A stretch of DNA of 5,232 bases from Bifidobacterium sp. UBA6881. GTDB taxonomy: Bacteria > Actinomycetota > Actinomycetes > Actinomycetales > Bifidobacteriaceae. This document shows positions 1 to 5,211 of this stretch, one piece after another. A program made the position numbers and the translations under genes. Where the stretch lies: NCBI GenBank assembly GCA_002451435.1, contig DKCF01000082.1, positions 952-6,183 of the forward strand, in the 5' to 3' direction. The stretch's first letter is position 1; the number at the start of each line of letters is the position of its first letter. The notes under the pieces were generated by a model. The model did no database searches and had not been told where the DNA came from. It was given only the letters and a program-made list of their open reading frames with translations.

Positions 1-579
1 GAGCCGACGCTGCGCATCTGGGAATGGGCCGCGCCCGCGGTGGTCATCGGCAGATTCCAATCCCTGGAGCATGAAGTCGATGCGCGGGCCGCCCGCGACG
101 GAGGATTCCATATCGTCAGACGCTGCACGGGAGGCGGCGCGATGTTCATCGAACCCGGGAACACCATCACCTACTCGCTGTATGCCCCCTTGGAATTCGT
201 GCATGGCATCAGCATCGAAGACTCCTACAGGCTGTGCGACCACTGGCTTGTGGAGGCGCTGGACGGTCTCGGCCTCGATGTTCGGTTCTCAGGGCTCAAC
301 GACATCGCCACCCAATACGGCAAACTCGGCGGCGCCGCGCAACGCCGCTTCGCGCCACGCGACGGCGGCCCTGGGGCGGTGCTGCACCACGTCACGCTCG
401 CCTACGACATCGATGCGCTGAAAATGTCTCGTGTGTTGCGCACGTCACGCGAGAAAATGTCCGACAAAGCCGTGAAATCGGCGGTAAAAAGGGTGGATCC
501 GATGCGCTCGCAGACGGGAATGAGCCGTGACGCTGTGGTTGGGGCCCTGCTCGCGGCCGCGCGGCGAGTTACAATATAG
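1..579 (+). CDS. lplA: Lipoate-protein ligase A family protein, 3' part (5' end outside window)
   Basis: This is the C-terminal 192 residues of a protein of the LplA/LipM/BirA-like ligase fold, which attaches lipoate or octanoate to lysines of carrier domains such as GcvH or E2 subunits in the cytoplasm. The frame is open from base 1, and sequence before the first internal ATG already fits the family (a PAVVIGRFQ segment at fragment residues 12-20), so the true start is upstream. Visible motifs are RRCTGGGAMF at residues 40-49 (the substrate-binding RRxSGGG loop), NDI at 100-102, GKLGGAAQ at 107-114 with K108 in the place of the adenylate-binding lysine, and HHVTLAYD just after. The chain stops soon after the SAVKRV segment, so the C-terminal accessory domain of E. 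coli LplA seems absent. GGGAMF is followed by IEPGN rather than the common HDxGN. No Cys lies in the second half, which argues against a LipM-type octanoyltransferase with a catalytic Cys. Family is confident; substrate and exact reaction are not. Confidence 0.85.
   Translation, partial: EPTLRIWEWAAPAVVIGRFQSLEHEVDARAARDGGFHIVRRCTGGGAMFIEPGNTITYSLYAPLEFVHGISIEDSYRLCDHWLVEALDGLGLDVRFSGLNDIATQYGKLGGAAQRRFAPRDGGPGAVLHHVTLAYDIDALKMSRVLRTSREKMSDKAVKSAVKRVDPMRSQTGMSRDAVVGALLAAARRVTI
570..575 (+). promoter_or_regulatory. Possible -10 box for the Crp-type regulator
   Basis: TACAAT lies at the very end of the ligase gene, in an AT-rich patch (TTACAATATAG) within GC-rich sequence. It would place a transcription start near 582, giving a leader of about 60 nt before the regulator. 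No convincing -35 hexamer sits 16-18 nt upstream, so this is a weak call. Confidence 0.3.
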
Positions 580-625
580 CGCGAATGCCGAGAAGTTGGG
601 TCGGCGCGTGACGGCGTACGAAAAC

Positions 626-632
626 GGAGGTG
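626..632 (+). promoter_or_regulatory. Ribosome binding site deciding the regulator start
   Basis: GGAGGTG is a strong Shine-Dalgarno match. An in-frame GTG at 630 overlaps it and so cannot be the start it serves. Tandem in-frame ATGs at 642 and 645 lie 11 and 14 nt downstream of the GGAGG, making 642 the best start. Confidence 0.65.
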
Positions 633-641
633 GCGACGCTG

Positions 642-1355
642 ATGATGACACCGAACGGAACCGAGGAGGAAAGCTCCACCCTGTTGCATACCGCGCTGTT
701 CAAGCAGGTCTCGCCAAGGGAGGCGGAGGAACTGCTTCCGCATCTGCAGCGCGCCGAATACAGCAAGGGCGACTTCATCTTCCGCGAGGGCGACACCGAC
801 CATCGCATGTATCTATTGGAAAAGGGACGGGTCAAGCTCATCCGTCAGGCCGCGGACCGGCGCGTGCAGCTGCTGAGCATCCACGCCTATGGCGAGGTGC
901 TCGGCGAGATTCCCGTGTTCGACCCCCACGGAGGCCCCCGCACCGCATCCGCCGTCGCCATGTGCAACAGGACGCAGGTGGTCTGGCTCGAACACGACGC
1001 GTTGTTCGCCTGGCTCGACGAACATCCCAGGGTCGCCGTGGACATGCTGCAGGTGCTGGCGCACCGCATGCGCGACAACAACGAACGCATCTCCGATCTG
1101 GTGTTCATGGACGTTCCCGGACGGCTCGCCAAAACGCTGATCAACTTGGGCGCGCGCTTCGGGGAACCGGTCGAGGCCGGGCTGAAGGTGCCGCATGATC
1201 TCACCCAAGAGGAAATGGCCCAGCTGGTCGGCTCGTCGCGCGAGACGGTGAACAAGGCGCTGATGGATTTCGCGAACCGTGGCTGGATCGCACGCGAGGG
1301 ACGTTCCATCATCATCTACCAGCCCGGAATGCTGATTCGCAGGTCGCGCAGATAG
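642..1355 (+). CDS. Crp/Fnr family transcriptional regulator, GlxR type
   Basis: This 237-residue cytoplasmic regulator resembles actinobacterial GlxR and M. tuberculosis Crp (Rv3676), dimeric cAMP-responsive proteins that bind TGTGA-N6-TCACA palindromes. The N-terminal cyclic-nucleotide beta-roll spans about residues 10-125. Its phosphate-binding cassette is GEIPVFDPHGGPRTASA (88-104), keeping the Glu and the Arg-Thr pair (R100, T101) that hold cyclic phosphate. A dimerisation helix follows, with DNN at 145-147, then the hallmark DVPGR hinge. The winged helix-turn-helix holds TQEEMAQLVGSSRETVNKAL (188-207), almost the same as GlxR, so the DNA target is probably GlxR-like. There is a single Cys (in AVAMC), so it cannot carry an FNR iron-sulfur cluster. 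Compared with remembered Mtb Crp it has two extra residues in the cassette and an Asn where Thr contacts adenine. It starts 62 nt after the ligase gene. Regulated genes are unknown; glxR or crp would be a reasonable name once cAMP binding is shown. Confidence 0.92.
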   Translation: MMTPNGTEEESSTLLHTALFKQVSPREAEELLPHLQRAEYSKGDFIFREGDTDHRMYLLEKGRVKLIRQAADRRVQLLSIHAYGEVLGEIPVFDPHGGPRTASAVAMCNRTQVVWLEHDALFAWLDEHPRVAVDMLQVLAHRMRDNNERISDLVFMDVPGRLAKTLINLGARFGEPVEAGLKVPHDLTQEEMAQLVGSSRETVNKALMDFANRGWIAREGRSIIIYQPGMLIRRSRR

Positions 1356-1406
1356 CCACCGCGGTTTCCGGTCCGCCGATATTGGTCGGCAGGTATGACG
1401 GATAAT

Positions 1407-1442
1407 GCGGAAGGATTTTTCGGCTGATTTCCAGCGTTTTTT
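1407..1442 (+). terminator. Possible Rho-independent terminator after the regulator
   Basis: GCGGAA (1407-1412) can pair with TTCC-A-GC (1429-1435, one bulged A), and a run of six T follows at 1437-1442. The loop is long (16 nt) and the stem modest, so the T-run is the best part of the evidence. It lies 52 nt past the regulator stop. A weaker hairpin, GCCGA/TCGGC at 1375-1390, lies upstream without a T-run. Confidence 0.4.
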
Positions 1443-1451
1443 GAGATTCGA

Positions 1452-1466
1452 CATCACTTTGTGATG
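1452..1466 (+). repeat. Perfect inverted repeat CATCAC-TTT-GTGATG upstream of the PBP gene
   Basis: Two 6-bp arms (1452-1457 and 1461-1466) are exactly complementary around a 3-nt centre, 62 nt before the PBP start. The size and odd-centre symmetry fit a dimeric repressor or activator operator. As an RNA hairpin its 3-nt loop is tight and no T-run follows, so an operator seems likelier than a terminator. It contains the Crp half-site TGTGA, but its halves face the opposite way from TGTGA-N6-TCACA, so it is not a standard Crp/GlxR site. The binding factor is unknown. Confidence 0.45.
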
Positions 1467-1514
1467 AACCGGTGACGGCTCTGGGCGAACGGTGGATTAG
1501 TATACCCGCCACTT

Positions 1515-1520
1515 TAGAAT
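1515..1520 (+). promoter_or_regulatory. Probable -10 box for a leaderless PBP transcript
   Basis: TAGAAT is followed by exactly 7 nt and then the ATG at 1528. This is the spacing seen in actinobacterial leaderless genes, where transcription begins at the A of the start codon. There is no Shine-Dalgarno sequence before either candidate ATG (1519 or 1528), which supports the idea. A second AT-rich box, TAGTAT at 1498-1503, could instead start a leader of 10-20 nt. Neither has a clear -35 element. Confidence 0.45.
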
Positions 1521-1527
1521 GGGCACC

Positions 1528-3786
1528 ATGCCCAAGAAGAAGAATGCCTTGACCGTTCAACGCGTGCTTGCGCTGGTGGTCGCCTACATCACGCTATGCG
1601 TAGGCGGCGGCCTGGTGACGAGCTTGTTTTTCCTGCCCGCCGTGTTCGGCGTCAACAGCGCGGCGAAAGCCGTCATCCCGTCCCTGTCCGTCGAGGGAAT
1701 CGACTTCGACGTGACCAGTCTTCCCCAGCGTTCGACGATGTATTTCAACGACGGCAAAACCGCGTTTGCCGAGTTCTACACCCAGAACCGCGAGGTCGTT
1801 CCGCTGAAGAAGATCTCCAAGGCCATGCAGCAGGCCGTGGTGGCCCGTGAGGACAAGCGCTTCTTCGACCATGCCGGCGTCGATGTGCAGGGCGTCTTCC
1901 GCGCGTTCGTGCAGACCTATGTGAACCACGGCGACCAGCAGGGCGGCTCGACGCTGACCCAGCAGTACGTGAAGAACGTGCTCGCCACCCAGGCGAGGGA
2001 GGACGACGACCCCATCGCCGAATACCATGCATCCGAAGACACCATCGCCCGCAAACTGAGGGAAATGCTGATCGCGGTGCAGATCGAGAAGAAGTATTCC
2101 AAGGCGGAGATCCTGCAGGGATACCTCAACATCGCGCAGTTCGGACGCAACAATCTGTGCGGCGTCGAAATGGCCGCCAAACGGTATTTCAACGTCTCCG
2201 CGTCGCAATTGAACTACGTGCAGGCCGCCACCATCGCGGCCATCACGAAGAATCCGCAGAACTTCGATCCCTCGGTGGAAAGCAACCAGAAGGAGGCCGA
2301 GCGGCAGCGCAACATCGTGCTGACGCTGATGCACGACCAAGGTTTCATCACATCCGACAAGGAATACAAGGAAGCCATCAACACCCCGCTGAAGGACACG
2401 CTGAACCTGCAGGACGTGAGCTCCGGATGCCAGTCCGCCATTGAGAACACCGGCTTCTTCTGTTCGTATGTGGTCAACCAGATCCTGAAGAACAAGGCGT
2501 TCGGCAAGAACAGCGAGGCGCGTGAGAAGCTGCTGAAGGAAGGCGGTCTGAAGATCGTCACCACGCTCGACCGTAACGCGAACAACGCGGCCATGCAGGC
2601 CGCGAACAGCACCGTTCCCGCCACCGATCCATCCGGATTCGAAGTGATGATAGCGGCGGTGAAACCCGGTACGGGCGAGATATTGTCGTTCGGCATCAAC
2701 CGAACGTACGACGCCACGGATGCCGCGCGAACCGACGAGACCAAGACGTCGATGAACTATATGGTCGACCAGGAGGACGGCGGCGGCATGGGCTTCAACG
2801 TCGGTTCCACCTGGAAGCCCATCAACATGGTGGCATGGATGCAGCAGGGCCATTCCATCAACGAGGCGCTGGCCACCAGCACCAGCTATTCGATGTCGCG
2901 GTTCAACTGCAACGGCTATGCGTTCACCGGCACATGGTCGGTGCAGAATTCCGGCGGCGGCACCACATCGCCGGAAACGCCTCTGCAGGGTCTGATCAAA
3001 TCGCATAACACCACGCAGGCGTCGATGGCCTCCACCATCGGCCTGTGCGCGATCGCCGACGCGGCCAAGCAGATGGGATACCACAACGCCACCACCAACG
3101 CGTCCGACATCTATTCGGCGAACTCCTTCCAGCCGCCAATGACCATCGGCACCGTGCAGGCGTCTCCGCTGACCATGGCGAACGTGTACGCCACCATGGG
3201 CGCCAACGGCATGGAATGCACGCCGATCGCCATCAAGAAGGTGACCGACCGCAGTGGAGAGAGCGTGAAGGTGCCTTCCGCGGATTGCCACCAGGCGATC
3301 TCGCCGGAAATCGCGCAGACGGTGTCGTACGCACTGAACCAGGGTGTCGTCGTCTCGGGCGGTGAGGCCTCGACCACGCAGCTCGACGGCGGACGGAAGA
3401 CCTTCGCGAAAACCGGTACGAACGAGAACACGGTGATGACCACCGCTGGCTTCGTGCCGAACCAGGTGGCCGCGTTCGTGGCCGTGGCCGACGCGCAGGA
3501 CCCGATCCACAACACCTTCGACAACAAGACCATCAACGGCACCTACCACTCCAGCTGGTACGGCATGTACATCGCCACCCCGGCTTGGAAGGCGTTCATG
3601 AACTCCTACCTGTCGGCCATCAACGCGCCGGTCGACAACGATTACGGACAACCCGCGGAGCAATACACCAAGGGTGCCGCGACGACGACCACGCAACGGC
3701 AGTCCACGACCACGCAAAACAGCCAAGGCACGACCAGCCAAGGCACGAATGGTCAAGCGACCACGGAGAATGGAAACGGACAATAG
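1528..3786 (+). CDS. Bifunctional class A penicillin-binding protein (glycosyltransferase/transpeptidase)
   Basis: This membrane-anchored enzyme (752 residues) polymerises lipid II into glycan strands and cross-links their stem peptides outside the membrane. A basic N-terminus (MPKKK) precedes one transmembrane helix at about 13-40. The GT51 domain shows the catalytic EDKRFFDHAG (E108), GGSTLTQQ (139-146) and KKYSKAEILQGYLN with the second key Glu at 194. The transpeptidase domain has nucleophile motif S427-T-W-K430, SHN at 492-494 and KTGT at 628-631. All catalytic residues are present, so it should be active and beta-lactam sensitive. It has no PASTA domain. Residues from about 715 to the end form a Thr/Gln/Asn/Gly-rich low-complexity tail. 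Seven Cys lie outside the membrane (211, 301, 312, 461, 507, 564, 587), possibly forming disulfides. An in-frame ATG at 1519 would add three residues; 1528 is preferred because of the spacing from the -10-like box. It is the PonA/PBP1A type, but the exact paralogue cannot be told here. Confidence 0.95.
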   Translation: MPKKKNALTVQRVLALVVAYITLCVGGGLVTSLFFLPAVFGVNSAAKAVIPSLSVEGIDFDVTSLPQRSTMYFNDGKTAFAEFYTQNREVVPLKKISKAMQQAVVAREDKRFFDHAGVDVQGVFRAFVQTYVNHGDQQGGSTLTQQYVKNVLATQAREDDDPIAEYHASEDTIARKLREMLIAVQIEKKYSKAEILQGYLNIAQFGRNNLCGVEMAAKRYFNVSASQLNYVQAATIAAITKNPQNFDPSVESNQKEAERQRNIVLTLMHDQGFITSDKEYKEAINTPLKDTLNLQDVSSGCQSAIENTGFFCSYVVNQILKNKAFGKNSEAREKLLKEGGLKIVTTLDRNANNAAMQAANSTVPATDPSGFEVMIAAVKPGTGEILSFGINRTYDATDAARTDETKTSMNYMVDQEDGGGMGFNVGSTWKPINMVAWMQQGHSINEALATSTSYSMSRFNCNGYAFTGTWSVQNSGGGTTSPETPLQGLIKSHNTTQASMASTIGLCAIADAAKQMGYHNATTNASDIYSANSFQPPMTIGTVQASPLTMANVYATMGANGMECTPIAIKKVTDRSGESVKVPSADCHQAISPEIAQTVSYALNQGVVVSGGEASTTQLDGGRKTFAKTGTNENTVMTTAGFVPNQVAAFVAVADAQDPIHNTFDNKTINGTYHSSWYGMYIATPAWKAFMNSYLSAINAPVDNDYGQPAEQYTKGAATTTTQRQSTTTQNSQGTTSQGTNGQATTENGNGQ
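3721..3748 (+). repeat. Short tandem repeat in the PBP C-terminal tail
   Basis: The 13-bp unit AGCCAAGGCACGA occurs at 3721-3733 and again at 3736-3748, a 15-bp period that encodes a repeated S-Q-G-T. It lies in the low-complexity tail and could change length by slippage without shifting the frame. Confidence 0.7.
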
Positions 3787-3809
3787 CCGTTGCCATCGGC
3801 CCGTCTTGC

Positions 3810-3832
3810 CGGTCATGATCAGGCATTGACCG
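3810..3832 (+). repeat. Inverted repeat CGGTCA-N11-TGACCG after the PBP gene
   Basis: Two exact 6-bp arms (3810-3815 and 3827-3832) flank 11 nt. It lies 24 nt after the PBP stop with no T-run, so it could be an RNA hairpin in the 3' untranslated region or a protein-binding site. The right arm overlaps the first GACCGA motif of the 32-bp spaced series. Confidence 0.4.
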
Positions 3833-3923
3833 ATTATGGCCGACCGGCCGATCGTGAACGACCGATTGATTATGGTCTGCATGATCGGCCGGACCGACCC
3901 GATGGCGCTGTTCCCGAGTGAAC
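3828..3923 (+). repeat. Three degenerate units starting GACCGA, spaced exactly 32 bp
   Basis: GACCGA begins at 3828, 3860 and 3892, two steps of 32 bp. The first copy reads GACCGATTATGG and the second GACCGATTGATTATGG, identical but for a duplicated GATT. The third shares only GACCGA at its start, but it and the first unit both end in GTGAAC (3854-3859 and 3918-3923). Similarity between whole units is low (about 15 of 32 positions between the first and third), so shared ancestry is uncertain. A set of binding sites about three helical turns apart is one alternative. Confidence 0.4.
3844..3892 (+). repeat. 10-bp perfect inverted repeat with 29-nt centre
   Basis: CCGGCCGATC (3844-3853) is exactly complementary to GATCGGCCGG (3883-3892). 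Within the 29-nt centre, GACC (3860-3863) can pair with GGTC (3874-3877), allowing a two-part stem. In RNA this would be a stable structure in the transcript after the PBP gene. No T-run follows, so it is not a typical terminator. Confidence 0.5.
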
Positions 3924-3930
3924 AGTTGAT

Positions 3931-3958
3931 GAACGCCCGCCCTGCACGGCGGGCGTTC
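3931..3958 (+). terminator. Strong hairpin, probable terminator of the PBP transcript
   Basis: GAACGCCCGCC (3931-3941) and GGCGGGCGTTC (3948-3958) form a perfect 11-bp GC-rich stem with a 6-nt loop. Only TGCTT follows, not a full T-run, so the intrinsic terminator call rests on stem strength and position: about 145 nt after the PBP stop and just before a possible promoter for the next gene. A symmetrical protein-binding site is a less likely alternative. Confidence 0.6.
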
Positions 3959-3962
3959 TGCT

Positions 3963-3968
3963 TAGAAT
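3963..3968 (+). promoter_or_regulatory. Possible -10 box for the old yellow enzyme gene
   Basis: TAGAAT, the same hexamer as before the PBP gene, starts 4 nt after the hairpin. It would give a start near 3975 and a leader of about 70 nt containing the ribosome binding site. The -35 region would fall inside the hairpin and does not match consensus. Confidence 0.35.
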
Positions 3969-4032
3969 GCACATGTAACAGATCCGGATGGACGCTGGAT
4001 CCGTATGGATATCAGGTCCGTAGGGATGGATC

Positions 4033-4040
4033 GGAAGGGA
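4033..4040 (+). promoter_or_regulatory. Ribosome binding site of the old yellow enzyme gene
   Basis: GGAAGGGA lies 5 nt before the ATG at 4046. The frame is open as far back as 3836, but the sequence from there would cross the hairpin and resembles no part of the family, so this site decides the start at 4046. Confidence 0.65.
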
Positions 4041-4045
4041 AGATC

Positions 4046-5167
4046 ATGGGGGAAGGCAAGAAACCGTCGAAAAAGAGCGGTTCGGCACGCTTGTTCGAAC
4101 CGATCACGCTGCGCGGCTTGACCGTGCGCAATCGTATCTGGCTGCCGCCGATGGACACGTATTCGGCGTCGGCATGCGACGGCAAACCGACGCCGTTCCA
4201 CTACCAGCATTACGTGTCGCGCGCCATGGGCGGGTTCGGCATGGTGGTCGTCGAGGCCACCGCGGTGGCTCCGGAAGGCCGCATCTCGCCGTGCGATCTG
4301 GGATTGTGGGACGATGCGCAGATGGATGCGTGGCGTTGGATCGTCTCCGATGCGAAGAAGACCGGCGCGGCTCTGGCGGTGCAGCTCAACCATGCCGGGC
4401 GCAAAGGCTCCACGGGATGCTTCTCCCTTGGATTCCAGGGAGCCAGCGTGCCCCGTGAATTCGGCGGATGGCAGACCGTCGCTCCAAGCGCGAAGGCGTT
4501 CGGCGAATATGCCGTGCCCCGCGAATTGACGGTGGATGAGATCCATGCCATCGTCGGTCGTTTCCGCGACGCCGCATGGCGCGCCGCGCAGGTCGGCTTC
4601 GACGCGGTCCAGGTGCATGCGGCGCATGGCTACCTGCTGTCGCAGTTCCTCGATCCGTTGGTCAACGAGCGCGAGGACGAATACGGCGGATCGTTCGAGA
4701 ACCGCATCCGCATCGTGGTCGAGGTGGTCGATGCCATCCGTGCCGTGATTCCCGACGACATGCCGGTGCTGGTGCGTGTCTCGGCGACCGATTGGGCCGC
4801 GGGCGGATGGGATCTCGACCAGACCGTTTCCTTGGCGAAGGTGCTGAAAAAGCATGGCGTCGACATGATCGACGTGTCCACGGGCGGCATCATCGCCGAC
4901 GTCACCGTGCCGGTCAAACCGAAATACCAGGTACCGTTCTCGGAACAGGTGCGTTCCCGCGCCGACGTGTCGACCACCGCCGTCGGATTGATCACCAAGC
5001 CGAAGCAGGCCGAAAAGGTGTTGAAATCGGGTGCCGCGGACGTTGTCGAAATCGGCCGCGCCGCGTTGCGTGACCCGTATTGGCCGCTGCGCGCGGCCGA
5101 CAAGCTGGGCGTGCCCGTCGAGGAGGCGCCGTACCAGCCGCAGTATGTGCGTGGCGCGTTCCGCTGA
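4046..5167 (+). CDS. NADH:flavin oxidoreductase, old yellow enzyme family (YqjM/XenA class)
   Basis: This 373-residue FMN-dependent TIM-barrel reductase is probably cytosolic; relatives use NAD(P)H to reduce activated C=C bonds of enals, enones, maleimides or nitro compounds. After a Lys/Ser-rich start the family fold begins at RLFEPITLRGLTVRNRI (15-31). Motifs in order are PPMDTYS (34-40), QLNHAGRK (113-120), the substrate-binding HAAHGY with H191, H194 and Y196, DEYGGSFENR, VRVSA (243-247), IGRAAL with phosphate-binding R338, and a C-terminal YVRG with R369, matching the arginine finger that YqjM-type enzymes insert into the neighbour subunit. Y39 matches YqjM Tyr28. Odd point: the usual redox-tuning Cys of PMCxYS is Asp37. 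The segment after HAGRK is longer than in YqjM and resembles XenA. The gene stands alone, with its own ribosome binding site and possible promoter. The natural substrate is unknown; detoxification or small-molecule reduction is inferred from the family. Confidence 0.93.
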   Translation: MGEGKKPSKKSGSARLFEPITLRGLTVRNRIWLPPMDTYSASACDGKPTPFHYQHYVSRAMGGFGMVVVEATAVAPEGRISPCDLGLWDDAQMDAWRWIVSDAKKTGAALAVQLNHAGRKGSTGCFSLGFQGASVPREFGGWQTVAPSAKAFGEYAVPRELTVDEIHAIVGRFRDAAWRAAQVGFDAVQVHAAHGYLLSQFLDPLVNEREDEYGGSFENRIRIVVEVVDAIRAVIPDDMPVLVRVSATDWAAGGWDLDQTVSLAKVLKKHGVDMIDVSTGGIIADVTVPVKPKYQVPFSEQVRSRADVSTTAVGLITKPKQAEKVLKSGAADVVEIGRAALRDPYWPLRAADKLGVPVEEAPYQPQYVRGAFR

Positions 5168-5179
5168 TTGCCGCTGTGC

Positions 5180-5211
5180 TCCCCATTGACGCTTGAGACG
5201 TCGCTTGGGGA
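5180..5211 (+). terminator. Imperfect hairpin after the old yellow enzyme gene, possible terminator
   Basis: TCCCCA (5180-5185) pairs with TGGGGA (5206-5211). Inside, GACG (5188-5191) pairs with CGTC (5199-5202) around a 7-nt loop, with a small TT/GCT internal loop between. It starts 13 nt past the stop, a fitting place, but no T-run follows. Confidence 0.35.

Noticed and set aside
433..455. GTG/CAC-rich palindromic stretch resembling a Crp site inside the ligase gene
   Set aside because: The half-sites are spaced wrongly (8 rather than 6 nt) and it lies in coding sequence with conserved amino acids. Chance is the simpler explanation.
587..605. Small hairpin GCCGA-N9-TCGGC between the ligase and regulator genes, considered as a terminator or attenuator
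   Set aside because: A 5-bp stem with a 9-nt loop and no T-run is too weak to support either role.
630..641. GTG at 630 as the start of the regulator
   Set aside because: The GTG overlaps the GGAGG ribosome binding site itself, leaving no spacing. The ATG at 642 fits.
1594..3972. A very long open frame (792 codons) on the minus strand opposite the PBP gene
   Set aside because: The plus-strand protein has every class A PBP motif in order. The minus-strand frame is Arg/Gly/His/Val-rich with no recognisable domain, as expected from the antisense of a GC-rich gene with strong third-position bias.
3976..4032. Repeated GGAT/ATCC words in the leader of the old yellow enzyme gene, considered as a riboswitch
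   Set aside because: The words give only short competing stems (for example CGGAT/ATCCG), and I recognise no known riboswitch core. FMN riboswitch conserved segments are not present.
3836..4045. A 70-residue N-terminal extension of the old yellow enzyme starting at the ATG at 3836
   Set aside because: It would read through the intergenic repeats and terminator-like hairpin, has no ribosome binding site, and its sequence lacks family similarity. The start at 4046 has a good ribosome binding site and gives the usual family length.
3962..4855. Open frame of 297 codons on the minus strand opposite the old yellow enzyme gene
   Set aside because: It resembles no family, and the opposite strand encodes a clear full-length enzyme. 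It also runs through the upstream promoter region.
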